A DNA stretch of 64,000 nucleotides from the NCBI GenBank assembly GCA_963745955.1, contig CAVUZI010000011.1:744001-808000 (forward strand). Reading direction: 5' to 3'. How positions within the stretch are numbered: position 1 is the stretch's first letter; the number at the start of each line of letters is the position of its first letter. The notes beneath the pieces were generated by a model. It was not told the DNA's origin, searched no databases, and saw nothing but the letters and a program-made list of their open reading frames with translations. The stretch is from Bog-756 sp963745955. GTDB taxonomy: Bacteria; Actinomycetota; Acidimicrobiia; Acidimicrobiales; RAAP-2. Below, in pieces: positions 46,644 through 55,399 of this stretch. The position numbers were made by a program, and so were the translations under genes.

Positions 46644-48908
46644 ATGGACCCGGCTCCGACGGCGGAGAGTGACCCGGTCGCACCCGAGCGATTCCGCGCC
46701 CGGCTGTGGGCGAACATCGTCGACCCCAACCTGCTCGCACTCCCCCCCGTCGCCGCCCTCTTCTGTCTCCTCCGGTGGTTGCACGTCATCGCCCCCGAGC
46801 CGTACTGGCTGTACATCGCGGTACTGATGGGCAGCGGGCTCGTCCCCGTCATCTACTCCGCCGTGTGGACCGGCCATCGTTGGTACCAGAACGTGTACAT
46901 CGCCATCTACATGGCGGTCGTCGCCGTGGTCGTCTACACCACGGGATGGGGCCCGATCCTCTCCATCGGCTTCCTCTTCGGCGCCGCCACCGCCTTCCAG
47001 CGCTTCGGATCGAGAGCGATCGTGCCCTGCCTGATCTGGACGACGGTCGCCGTGGTCTGCGGCCAGCTGGCCATCGCCTTGCATCTGGCCCCGACGATCA
47101 TCCACGAGCCGGTCGTGCAGGGAGTGGCGGGACTCGGACTCCTCGGCGCCTTGCTGGTGATCGTGCTCCTCGGCCGGGCGGCGCTGGCGAGCGAATCGCT
47201 CGAGGCCGATCTACGCCGATCCGAACGGCGGTTCTCGGCCCTCGTCAACAGCTCCAGCGACATCGTGATCATCGTCGGAGCCGACGGGGTGCTGCAGTAC
47301 GCCAGCCCGGCATTCGAATCGGTGCTCGGCTACCCGAGCGCGGAGATCGTCAATCTCCTGGGCGAAGAACTCGTCCATCCCGAAGACCGGGCCGGGCTTT
47401 TGACCGCCCTCGACGCGGCGGGGGAAACCGGCTCCGGCATCCGGGAGGAGATCCGCCTGCAACGAGCGGACGGGAGCTGGCTCTGGTTCGAGGCCGCCAT
47501 CACCAACCTGATCGCCGACCCGGACGTCAACGGGATTGTCGCCGACCTGCGGGACATCACCCGGAGAAAGGACGCCGAGGACCGGCTGGCCCACGCAGCC
47601 CTCCACGATTCCCTCACCGGACTGCCCAACCGGACCCTGATCCTCAACCGGGCCGAGCAGATGCTGGCCCGCGCCCGACGCCAGCACACGCCGGTGGCGG
47701 CGCTCTTCCTCGACCTCGACAACTTCAAGGACATCAACGACACCCTGGGTCATGAGGCCGGCGACCAGCTGCTGGCCGATGTCGCAGCCCGATTGACCAG
47801 TGCACTCCGTGAGGGAGACACGGTGGGCCGGCTCGGTGGTGACGAGTTCATCGTGCTGATCGAAGGTGCTTCTTTGGCCGCGGGGTCAGACGTGGTGGCG
47901 GCGCGGATCCGCGACGTCCTGGCCGCACCGTTCTCGATCTCTGCCAGCGACGTGCCCTTCCAGGTGACGGCGAGCATCGGGATCGCAGAAGGTGACCGGG
48001 CACACCCCGGGGAACTGCTCCGCGACGCCGACATCGCCCTGTACCGGGCCAAGGCCGCCGGCAAACACTGCACGGTGGCCTTTTCACCGTCCATGCAGGA
48101 AGCCGTCGACGATCAGCGGACGATCGAGGTCGACCTGCATCATGCCTTGGACAACGGCGAGTTCTTTCTCCTCTACCAGCCGACCGTGGAGCTTGCCACC
48201 GGAGCATTCGTGGGCGTGGAGGCGCTCCTGCGATGGCGCCACCCGCAACGGGGTGTCGTGCAACCCAGCAGCTTCATCCCGGCCCTCGAATCCAGTGGCC
48301 TGATCATCCCGGTCGGTGAATGGGCGCTCCATGAGGCGTGTCGCCAGGGAGCCGAGTGGCACCGGCAGGGGCATCAGCTCGCGATGTCGGTGAACATCTC
48401 GGGCGTTCAACTCGAGCGGGACCGGGTCATCGACGACGTGCACAGTGCCCTGACGGCTAGCGGCTTCGACCCCGGCAGACTGAATCTGGAGCTCACCGAA
48501 ACCACGCTGATGCACGACGTCGAGGCGACCGTCGTCCGGCTCAAGCTCCTGAAGGCGCTCGGGGTGAGCCTGGCCATCGATGACTTCGGCACCGGGTACT
48601 CGTCACTCGCCTACCTGCGCCAGTTTCCCATCGACGTGCTCAAGATCGACCAGTCCTTCGTGTCGGGAGTGGCCAAGACCAAGGAGTCTGCAGCCATCGT
48701 CCACACGCTGGTCCAGCTGGGCAAGGTGCTCGACCTCGAAACCGTGGCCGAGGGGATCGAGACCGACGAACAGTGCCGGTTGCTCCAGGCCGAAGATGTC
48801 AACATCGGGCAGGGTTACCTGTTCGCGCGACCACTCGAAACCGACGCCGTCGGTGAGCTCCTGAAGGCCGCCGCCGACCGGTCCGACGCGGCCCCGTCGC
48901 TGCGCTGA
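46644..48908 (+). CDS. Membrane-bound PAS-GGDEF-EAL cyclic-di-GMP enzyme
   Basis: 754 residues, intact. About five or six membrane helices in residues 25-175 (LLALPPVAALFCLLRWLHVI, YIAVLMGSGLVPVIYSAV, YIAIYMAVVAVVVYTTG, LGLLGALLVIVLLG); PAS domain about 190-310 (SDIVIIVGADGVLQYASPAF) with its PAC segment; GGDEF about 325-480 with RLGGDEF; EAL about 495-745 with VEALLRWRHP and DDFGTGYSSLAYLRQF. Both active sites look complete. It shares domain style with the V4R-GGDEF-EAL gene at 14.4-17.3 kb (FARPL end, similar GGDEF), so the two are probably paralogues with different sensors. Confidence 0.92.
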   Translation: MDPAPTAESDPVAPERFRARLWANIVDPNLLALPPVAALFCLLRWLHVIAPEPYWLYIAVLMGSGLVPVIYSAVWTGHRWYQNVYIAIYMAVVAVVVYTTGWGPILSIGFLFGAATAFQRFGSRAIVPCLIWTTVAVVCGQLAIALHLAPTIIHEPVVQGVAGLGLLGALLVIVLLGRAALASESLEADLRRSERRFSALVNSSSDIVIIVGADGVLQYASPAFESVLGYPSAEIVNLLGEELVHPEDRAGLLTALDAAGETGSGIREEIRLQRADGSWLWFEAAITNLIADPDVNGIVADLRDITRRKDAEDRLAHAALHDSLTGLPNRTLILNRAEQMLARARRQHTPVAALFLDLDNFKDINDTLGHEAGDQLLADVAARLTSALREGDTVGRLGGDEFIVLIEGASLAAGSDVVAARIRDVLAAPFSISASDVPFQVTASIGIAEGDRAHPGELLRDADIALYRAKAAGKHCTVAFSPSMQEAVDDQRTIEVDLHHALDNGEFFLLYQPTVELATGAFVGVEALLRWRHPQRGVVQPSSFIPALESSGLIIPVGEWALHEACRQGAEWHRQGHQLAMSVNISGVQLERDRVIDDVHSALTASGFDPGRLNLELTETTLMHDVEATVVRLKLLKALGVSLAIDDFGTGYSSLAYLRQFPIDVLKIDQSFVSGVAKTKESAAIVHTLVQLGKVLDLETVAEGIETDEQCRLLQAEDVNIGQGYLFARPLETDAVGELLKAAADRSDAAPSLR

Positions 48909-48962
48909 GCGGGGCGATCCGGAGACGGCAACCGTGCCGACGGCGAAGAGACCCGGCGACGG

Positions 48963-48998
48963 ACTCGACCGGCTAACCAGACTCGACCGGCTCACCAG
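48963..48998. repeat. 18-bp tandem duplication across the stop of the phytanoyl dioxygenase gene
   Basis: Units 48963-48980 and 48981-48998 (ACTCGACCGGCT[A/C]ACCAG) differ at one base. On the minus strand that base makes the first unit's codon TAG (the stop, 48975-48973) where the other has GAG. Confidence 0.92.
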
Positions 48999-49902
48999 GG
49001 CGAGCGGTGAAGGCGGCCCGCCATGGATCCATGTCGAGCTTCGGGTAACGGGACTGGACTCCCCGCAACGTCTCCTCCGTCCAGTAGGGGTGGTCCGGGG
49101 CCGGGAAGCCGACCACACCCAGCTGGCGGACGCTGGCCCTCTGGACGAAATTGTGCCAGGCCGGAGTGAAGCCTTTGAACGGCCAAGCCTGATAACCGGC
49201 CCACTCGGCTCCCACCACCTTGTAGGCGACATGGAGCATGAACCTCGATCGGCCGGGCTCTGACACGTCGACGGACCGGTGGTAGACGTCGGGACGGTAC
49301 GCCACCACCGACCCCGCCGGACCCGAGGCGTCGCCGGGCTCGGCATAGAGGTCGGCGTAGTCGTCGTAGCGGAGGGTGTGCCGTTCGACCGGGATGCCGT
49401 CTGTCAATCGGCGGGAGACCAACCTCGTGGCACCGTCCTCCGCCGTGACATCGCTCAGGTAGATGTACGTCTCGAGCTGCTGGTAACCATCGTCGGCCCT
49501 GGGCACGACGATGGTGTGGTTCGGATAGTCGGTGTGGAGGAGTTGGTTGTACCCGGATGACTGATTCGGGTACTTGGCCGTGAGGGTGGCCTGGTAGAGG
49601 CGAACGTCCGTCACGGCGAGCAATTCCTCTGCCATGTCGATGAGCGCGTCACTGACCACCAACCGGTTCAACGCCGCACTGTCGAAGGGGAACTCCGGCC
49701 AGGGAGCCCCGTCTGTCCGCCGCCACATCGACGTCCGCTCACCGTCCACCTCCGCGTCCATCTCCTCGGCCGAGGGGAACAGCTCGCGTACGGCGATCCG
49801 GGCATCGGCCAGTTCGGCACCGGAGAAGGCGCCGGCGATGACGCACCACCCGTCCTCCCTCCATCGGGAGACGAGCTCCTCGGACACCAGCCGGCCGGGC
49901 AT
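48973..49902 (-). CDS. Phytanoyl-CoA dioxygenase-family Fe(II)/2-oxoglutarate oxygenase
   Basis: 309 residues. Jelly-roll enzyme: helical N-terminus LVSEELVSRWREDGWCVIAG, QLLHTDYPNHTIVV with the HxD iron ligands, YIYLSDVTAEDGATRLVSR, and YRPDVYHRSVDVSEPGRSRF with the distal His and the 2-oxoglutarate-binding Arg. Substrate probably a lipid or small natural product. The stop codon arises within an 18-bp duplication, so the ancestral C-terminus may have been longer. Confidence 0.88.
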   Translation of the reverse strand: MPGRLVSEELVSRWREDGWCVIAGAFSGAELADARIAVRELFPSAEEMDAEVDGERTSMWRRTDGAPWPEFPFDSAALNRLVVSDALIDMAEELLAVTDVRLYQATLTAKYPNQSSGYNQLLHTDYPNHTIVVPRADDGYQQLETYIYLSDVTAEDGATRLVSRRLTDGIPVERHTLRYDDYADLYAEPGDASGPAGSVVAYRPDVYHRSVDVSEPGRSRFMLHVAYKVVGAEWAGYQAWPFKGFTPAWHNFVQRASVRQLGVVGFPAPDHPYWTEETLRGVQSRYPKLDMDPWRAAFTARPGEPVESG

Positions 49903-50083
49903 CGTTGCAGGTTAGCCAGCCGTTGTCCTCTGGCCGACGGTGGGGACCACCGACCCGCCAGCGACGATGGCCCCGGTGCTCGGATGCCGATGGCTTCGAA
50001 GATGATGCCCGGTCCGTGCTCTCGCCCCACCGACGCACGGCCGCCACCGACGCACCGCCCGGGACGGTTGCCATACTGGTCCC

Positions 50084-51277
50084 ATGCGATGGCCGACGGG
50101 CTTCATGTGGGGCACCGGCGCCTCGTCCACGCAGTGCGAGGGCGCGGCACCCGCATCGGACTGGTGGGAGTGGGAACGTTCGGGCCACGCACCGCTGTCC
50201 GGCGACGGCAACGGGTTCTCCACCCGGTTCGCCGAGGACTTCGCGCTGCTGGCCGGGCTCGGCCTCACCCACCACCGGATGTCCCTCGAATGGGCCCGGC
50301 TCGAGCCCGAGCCGGGCGTGCACGATGCCGCCTCCGTGCGCCACTACCGGGACATCCTCACCGCGGCCCGGGAGGCGGGGATCTCCCTGTGGGCGAGCCT
50401 CCACCACTTCACCCTGCCCCGGTGGTTTCTGGCTGCCGGAGGGTTCACGGTGGAACGGAACCGCACGGAGATCTGGCCGCGGCACGTCGACTTCGTAGCC
50501 GAGACGTTCGGAGACCTGGTCGACGGCTGGCAGCCCGTCAACGAGACCAACTACTACGCTCGGGCCGCCTACGGCGGACGGGGTTGGCCACCCGGCCACA
50601 AGGACCGCGAGGAGACGGCGCTGGTCAATGAGGCCATCCACCTCGCCACCGCGGAAGCGGCCCTACGCCTGCAGGGGACCGGGGTTCCCGTGGCGTCGAT
50701 CTACGGCCTCTCCCCCATCGTGGCCCAGGACGACGGCCCGGCCACCCTGGCGACGGCCCGGGCCCTCGACGACTACCACTGGGCCCCGTGGATCGGACTG
50801 TTCCGCGACGGCCTGCTACGGGTGCCCGGGCGCAAGCCCGTCGACCGGCCCGACCTGGCCGGGTTCCTCGACCTGGTCGGATTCTCGTACTACGCGGCCA
50901 TGGGGGTGCGTGCCGGCCGCGTGGCCGTCCATCCGGCCGACGCCCCCGTCTCCCCGCTCGGGTACGGGATCTGGGCGGAGGGCGTGGGCCTGGTGCTCGA
51001 CCGCCTGCACGATGAGCTCCCCGGGACGCCCCTCCTCGTCGCCGAATTCGGCATCGGCACCGACGACGACCGGATCCGGACGGCGTACCTCGAGCGCGGC
51101 CTGGCCGCGGTGGCCGGTGCCATCGAGCGGGGCGTCGACGTGCGCGGTCTGTTCCACTGGACCGCGGTCGACAACTACGAGTGGCTGCACGGTTACGACG
51201 TCTCGTTCGGCATCATCGACCGGGACCGGAACGTCCGGCCGAGCGCCCTCGTCCTGCAGCGCGAAGCCCGGGCCTGA
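50084..51277 (+). CDS. Glycoside hydrolase family 1 (beta-glucosidase-like)
   Basis: 397 residues. TIM-barrel features: WPTGFMWGTGASSTQCEG at the N-terminus, LASLHHFTLPRW-type loop (SLHHFTLPRWF), acid/base Glu in WQPVNETNYY (usually NEP), nucleophile Glu in LLVAEFGIGTDDD (usually TENG), and FHWTAVDNYEWLHGYDVSFG near the end. Both Glu are kept but the surrounding consensus residues differ, as in a diverged GH1 subgroup. Shorter than typical (about 450). Cytosolic: no signal peptide. Confidence 0.88.
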   Translation: MRWPTGFMWGTGASSTQCEGAAPASDWWEWERSGHAPLSGDGNGFSTRFAEDFALLAGLGLTHHRMSLEWARLEPEPGVHDAASVRHYRDILTAAREAGISLWASLHHFTLPRWFLAAGGFTVERNRTEIWPRHVDFVAETFGDLVDGWQPVNETNYYARAAYGGRGWPPGHKDREETALVNEAIHLATAEAALRLQGTGVPVASIYGLSPIVAQDDGPATLATARALDDYHWAPWIGLFRDGLLRVPGRKPVDRPDLAGFLDLVGFSYYAAMGVRAGRVAVHPADAPVSPLGYGIWAEGVGLVLDRLHDELPGTPLLVAEFGIGTDDDRIRTAYLERGLAAVAGAIERGVDVRGLFHWTAVDNYEWLHGYDVSFGIIDRDRNVRPSALVLQREARA

Positions 51278-51310
51278 GCGGCTCCCCGGCCCGGCCCGGC
51301 CCGTCGCCGG

Positions 51311-52735
51311 TCACAGCTCGATCTCCGGATAGAGGGGATGGCGGGCGAGAAGTTCGGCGCACCGGCCCCGGCAGGCCTCGACGAGACGCGGATCGATCAC
51401 GTACTTGGCTTTGGCCGTGGAGGTGGCCGGCGTGGTGGCGCCGAGCGCATCGACGATCACGTCGGCGACCTCGTCGAGCTCCCCGGGTCCGAAGCCCAGC
51501 GTGGTGAGTGCCGGGGTGCCGAGCCGGATGCCCGAGGTGTACCAGGCACCGTTGACGTCGTCCGGGATCGAATTGCGGTTGGTGACCACGCCGGCATCGA
51601 GCAAGGCGGCCTCGGCCTGCCGGCCGGTGAGCCCGAAACTGGTGGCCACGTCCATGAGGACGAGGTGGTTGTCCGTCCCGCCGGTGACCAGCCGGACCCC
51701 CCTGCGCAGCAGCCCGTCGGCGAGGGCCCGGGCGTTGTCCACGATCCGGGCCGCATAGTCGGCGAAAGTGGGGCGGCGGGCCTCGGACAGGGCCACGGCC
51801 TTGGCCGCCATCACGTGGGGCAGCGGACCGCCGAGGACCATCGGGCACCCTTTGTCCACGTAGGGGGCGTACTCCTCCGTGCACAGCACCAGGCCACCCC
51901 GCGGGCCGCGCAGCGACTTGTGCGTCGTGGAGGTCACGACGTCGGCGTGGGGGACCGGGTCGAGATCCCCGGTGAGCACCTTTCCGGCCACCAGCCCGGC
52001 GAAGTGGGCCATGTCGACCATGAAGGTGGCACCGACCTCGTGGGCGATGTCGGCCAGGACGGCGAAGTCGGGGTTCCGCGGATAGGCCGAGTACCCGGCC
52101 ACTAGCACCAGGGGGCGGAACTCCCTGGCCTGAGCGGCGATGGCCCCGTAGTCGAGGAGGCCGGAGGTGGGATCGACCCCATAGCCGGCCTGGTCGAAGA
52201 GCTTCCCCGAGATGTTGGGCCGGAACCCGTGGGTCAGATGCCCGCCGGCGTCGAGCGCCATCCCCATCATGCGCTGGGCGTGGAGCCCGGCACGTAGCCG
52301 GTCCCAGCCCTCGGCGTCGAGGTCGTTGACGTGGCCGACACCGGCCCGGTCCAGGGCGGGCTGCTCGATGCGGCGGGCCAGGATGGCCCAGTAGGCGACC
52401 AGGTTGGCATCGATGCCCGAGTGCGGCTGGACATAGGCGTGGTCGGCCCCGAAGAGGGCGGTGGCGTGCCCGGTGGCCAGCGTCTCGACCCGGTCGACCA
52501 TTTCACACCCGGCGTAGAGGCGGTGGCCGGGGGTGCCCTCGGCGTACTTGTCCGAGAGCCAGTTGCCCATGGCCAGCAGCACCGCCGGCGAGGCGTAGTT
52601 CTCGGAGGCGATGAGCTTCAGCTGGCGACGTTGGGAAGCCAGTTCACCGGCGATGGCGTCGGCCACCGCCGGTTCGGCGGCCGCGATGACCTCGAGGGCC
52701 GATCGATAGGCGGTGGCGACAGCCGGTTCGGGCAT
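51311..52735 (-). CDS. glyA: Serine hydroxymethyltransferase
   Basis: 474 residues from ATG 52735 with GAAGGAG upstream. PLP enzyme converting serine plus THF to glycine plus 5,10-methylene-THF. Motifs: LKLIASENYASPAVL, SDKYAEGTPGHRLYAGCE, ANLVAYWAIL, VDMAHFAGLVAGKVL, and the PLP Lys in TSTTHKSLRGPRGG. Slightly longer than the usual 420-430, with an added 10-20 residues in the FRPNISGKLF region. Controlled by a ZTP riboswitch directly upstream. Confidence 0.95.
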   Translation of the reverse strand: MPEPAVATAYRSALEVIAAAEPAVADAIAGELASQRRQLKLIASENYASPAVLLAMGNWLSDKYAEGTPGHRLYAGCEMVDRVETLATGHATALFGADHAYVQPHSGIDANLVAYWAILARRIEQPALDRAGVGHVNDLDAEGWDRLRAGLHAQRMMGMALDAGGHLTHGFRPNISGKLFDQAGYGVDPTSGLLDYGAIAAQAREFRPLVLVAGYSAYPRNPDFAVLADIAHEVGATFMVDMAHFAGLVAGKVLTGDLDPVPHADVVTSTTHKSLRGPRGGLVLCTEEYAPYVDKGCPMVLGGPLPHVMAAKAVALSEARRPTFADYAARIVDNARALADGLLRRGVRLVTGGTDNHLVLMDVATSFGLTGRQAEAALLDAGVVTNRNSIPDDVNGAWYTSGIRLGTPALTTLGFGPGELDEVADVIVDALGATTPATSTAKAKYVIDPRLVEACRGRCAELLARHPLYPEIEL

Positions 52736-52766
52736 GGCGTGCTCCTTCGGACGACATCGGGGTTTC

Positions 52767-52847
52767 GCCCAGGCGCACGGCTCTGTCCGGCACACTGCCG
52801 GAGGGTCGGTCCCCGGTGGTGCTCCACCTTCACGCCAGTAACGACCC
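52767..52847 (-). ncRNA. ZTP (pfl) riboswitch controlling glyA
   Basis: Minus strand, starting GGGTCG at 52847: GGGTCGTTACTGGCG, then the AGGTGG...ACCACCGGGG internal hairpin and closing CGACCC (pairs with the first GGGTCG). A second hairpin CCGGCAGTGTGCCGG follows, then the conserved pseudoknot end CGCCTGGGC. This matches the known pfl/ZTP aptamer, which senses AICAR mono/triphosphate (low 10-formyl-THF) and turns on one-carbon genes. It ends about 31 bases before the glyA ATG; no terminator is visible between, so translational control is likely. Confidence 0.88.
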
Positions 52848-52909
52848 GCCCAAACGATAGCCCCCAACCCACGGGCGAGCACCGGGCAGCCGTGGGCCAT
52901 ACTGCACCG

Positions 52910-53725
52910 GTGGAGGAGATCGAGGCATCGCCGCAACAGCTGGACACGGCAGTGGCGAGGCGGACGGCGGAGATCGTGGCCGCGCTCGGTGCCCTCGACG
53001 ATGGGGCGCTCCGCTCCCCGTCCGAGCTCCCGGAGTGGAGCCGCCTGACCATCGCCTGCCACCTCAGGTACGGCGCGGCCTCCCTCCGCACCATGACCGC
53101 CGGGGCCCTGTCGGGTCAGCCGGTCGCCTACTACCCGCAGGGGCGGGAGCGCCAGCGCCCCGGCACGCTGGTCCCGGGAGACGGCGAAGGTCCCACCGGC
53201 GTCGTCACCTCGTTGACCGACCACAGCAACGAGTTGCACGGCCTGTGGTCGTCGCTCGGTGCCGACCAGTGGCGGAGCCAGGTCGTCGAACCGGTGGGCA
53301 ATCCCGACCTCGGGTCGACGGCCCTCGCCCAGCTCCTGGTGTTCAGGCTCACCGAAGTGGAGGTCCACGGCTCGGACCTGGGGTTGGGTCTGGCCGACTG
53401 GAGCGAGCTGTTCGTACGGACGGCCCTCCCCACGCGGCTCGACCGGCTCAACGTCCGGGGGGCCAACCATCGCCCCTTCGACGCCACCCTCGAGGGGACC
53501 TGGCTCCTGGTCGCCTCCGACGGGCCCAGCTACCGGATCGGAGTGCGGGGCACAGAGGTCGAGTCCACGCCCGTCGATCCGGGCGCCCCGGCCACGGCGG
53601 TGCTCGAAGCGACCAGCCGGGATCTCCTGGCCCTGCTGCTCGGCCGCCCCCTCCTCCACCCGCTTCGCATCACCGGTGATGCCGCCTTCGGCGCAGCCTT
53701 CACCGACGCCTTCCCCGGACCGTGA
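52910..53725 (+). CDS. Maleylpyruvate isomerase-family (mycothiol-dependent, DinB-like) protein
   Basis: 271 residues from GTG 52910. MDMPI N-terminal four-helix domain (LDTAVARRTAEIVAAL, LPEWSRLTIACHLRYGAASL with the metal His, FRLTEVEVHGSDLGLGL with a second His) and a C-terminal SCP2-like beta part (WLLVASDGPSYRIGVRG). Family members isomerise or conjugate with mycothiol, the actinobacterial thiol. Divergent from glyA. Confidence 0.85.
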   Translation: MEEIEASPQQLDTAVARRTAEIVAALGALDDGALRSPSELPEWSRLTIACHLRYGAASLRTMTAGALSGQPVAYYPQGRERQRPGTLVPGDGEGPTGVVTSLTDHSNELHGLWSSLGADQWRSQVVEPVGNPDLGSTALAQLLVFRLTEVEVHGSDLGLGLADWSELFVRTALPTRLDRLNVRGANHRPFDATLEGTWLLVASDGPSYRIGVRGTEVESTPVDPGAPATAVLEATSRDLLALLLGRPLLHPLRITGDAAFGAAFTDAFPGP

Positions 53726-53755
53726 CCCCGGCACCCGGGTCGCCCTCGGAGGCCG

Positions 53756-53783
53756 AGTCCTCAGGGTGTCGTAGTCCTCAGGG
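53756..53783. repeat. 17-bp-period duplication across a methyltransferase stop codon
   Basis: AGTCCTCAGGG occurs at 53756-53766 and 53773-53783. The stop codon of the minus-strand methyltransferase (53780-53778) is inside the second copy, and the first copy carries the same TGA downstream. Confidence 0.85.
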
Positions 53784-54491
53784 CTTGACCAACCGCATGG
53801 TGAGGAAGAGCGGTATGCGGTGCCAGGGGGCGTGGCGGCCGGAGGTGGCCACCGGCCGGGGCTCCCGTAGGGCCTCGACCAGAAGGCCGGCGTGCTCGAA
53901 GGCGGCCATGTACTCCTCCAGTGCCGTGCTCCAGCCCCGGAAGGTCATGGTGAGTCCGTCGCGCTCGAAGGTTCCCTCGAACCGGCGTCGCCCGAAGTAG
54001 GAGCCGGTGATCTCGAACACCGACCGCCCGGAGCCGACGAATCCGCCGGCGTCACTCAGCGGGTGGGTGATGCAGACGCACAGCCGCCCTCCCGGCTCGA
54101 GCACCCGGGCCGCCTCGCTCACGGTGGTGGGCATGTCCGACACGTCCATGAGTGAGTTGTAGGCGACCACGAGATCACAGCTGGCGTCGGCGATGGGCAG
54201 GCGGGCCGCGTTGGCCAGCACATAGGAGCCCGACGGGTCCGCGTCCCTGGCGTAGCGCAGGAGGCGGCGCGAGCGATCGACACCCACGACCCGGTGGCCG
54301 CGCTCCGCCAGATCGCGGGCCACCCGGCCTTCACCGCATCCCACCTCCACGGTGCACCGACCGGGTGCGGGCACGATGCGATCGAAGAAGGCGTCACGGT
54401 ACTGCCAGTAGGCGTCGTGATCGGGCGTCCGCGCCCACCGGACCCAGTTGTCCGCCTCCTGGTCCCAGTCGACCTCCTCCTCCACCCGCAC
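53778..54491 (-). CDS. Class I SAM-dependent methyltransferase
   Basis: 237 residues from GTG 54491 (VRVEEEVDWDQEADNWVRWA). Motif I CTVEVGCGEGRVARDLA, VVGVDRSRRLLRYARD, LANAARLPIADASCDLVVAYNSL, VLEPGGRLCVCITHP; methyltransf_11 type. The C-terminal part FRGWSTALEEYMAAFEHAGLLVEAL is common in actinobacterial small-molecule methyltransferases. Substrate unknown. Confidence 0.85.
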   Translation of the reverse strand: MRVEEEVDWDQEADNWVRWARTPDHDAYWQYRDAFFDRIVPAPGRCTVEVGCGEGRVARDLAERGHRVVGVDRSRRLLRYARDADPSGSYVLANAARLPIADASCDLVVAYNSLMDVSDMPTTVSEAARVLEPGGRLCVCITHPLSDAGGFVGSGRSVFEITGSYFGRRRFEGTFERDGLTMTFRGWSTALEEYMAAFEHAGLLVEALREPRPVATSGRHAPWHRIPLFLTMRLVKP

Positions 54492-54579
54492 GACGCTAGA
54501 GGATCGAGCTTCGATACAGGCCGGAGTCGGCAATGGCCCCGGGCGCGTCCCGACGGCAGCCGGGTAGGGTCTGGCTCCG

Positions 54580-55398
54580 ATGCGAGTCGGAGTCCACCTA
54601 CCCCAGTACGGACGAGTGGCCGGTCCGGACGCCATGTCCCGGGCGGCGAGACATGCGGAGGAGCTCGGCTTCGTCGACGTCTGGGTCAGCGACCACATCG
54701 TCCACCCCGCGGCCCAGAGCTATCCGTCGCCGTATCTGCTCGATCCGCTGGTCGCACTCACGTGGGCGGCGGCCGTGACGGATCGCATCGGGCTCGGCAC
54801 CAGCGTCCTCGTCGTGCCCATGCACAATCCGCTCGGATTGGCCAACGCACTGGCCAGCCTCGATGTGCTCTCGGCCGGGCGCCTGACCGTGGCGGTGGGT
54901 GTCGGATGGTCGGAGGCGGAGTATGCGGCCCTGGGGTACGACTTCCACAACCGCGGGGCACGGCTCGACGAGGCGGTGGACCTGTTCCGGCGGGCCTGGT
55001 CCGAGGATCCGCTCACCTTCCACGGCCGATTCACGTCCGTCGACGAGCTGCGCATCCTTCCGCAGCCGGGCCGGACGATACCGATCTGGATCGGGGGAAG
55101 CAGCGAGCCCGCCTACCGGCGGGCGGCGGCCCGGGGCGACGGCTACCAGGCCGTGGGCCTGTCCGTCGAGGAGGTGGGCCCGGTGGTCGAGCGCATCCGA
55201 CGCGACCATCCCGACGACAGCTTCCCCATCTCGCTGCGCACCGGCTGGGATCCCCAGGGTATGGAACCCGACCGGATCCGGGACGAGCTGGCCGTGTTCA
55301 CCGAGGCGGGTATCCAGCACGTGGTGGCCGCGCCGTGGCGGCGAGATCTCGACGACTGGCTCCGGTCGATGGACCTGCTCGCCGGGCTGGTGCTCTGA
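54580..55398 (+). CDS. LLM-class (luciferase-like) F420-dependent oxidoreductase
   Basis: 272 residues. TIM barrel: MRVGVHLPQYGRVAGPDAMSR, AEELGFVDVWVSDHIV, LDVLSAGRLTVAVGVGWSEAEY, RTIPIWIGGSSEPAYRRAA. The family uses F420 or FMN; the DVWVSDHI and VGWSEAE signatures favour F420. First gene of a same-strand run of three; the next starts one base after its stop codon. Confidence 0.88.
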   Translation: MRVGVHLPQYGRVAGPDAMSRAARHAEELGFVDVWVSDHIVHPAAQSYPSPYLLDPLVALTWAAAVTDRIGLGTSVLVVPMHNPLGLANALASLDVLSAGRLTVAVGVGWSEAEYAALGYDFHNRGARLDEAVDLFRRAWSEDPLTFHGRFTSVDELRILPQPGRTIPIWIGGSSEPAYRRAAARGDGYQAVGLSVEEVGPVVERIRRDHPDDSFPISLRTGWDPQGMEPDRIRDELAVFTEAGIQHVVAAPWRRDLDDWLRSMDLLAGLVL

Positions 55399-55399
55399 C

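Noticed and set aside
52736..53734. N-terminal extension of glyA on the minus strand
   Set aside because: The open frame continues upstream only by chance; the ZTP riboswitch and ribosome binding site place the start at 52735.
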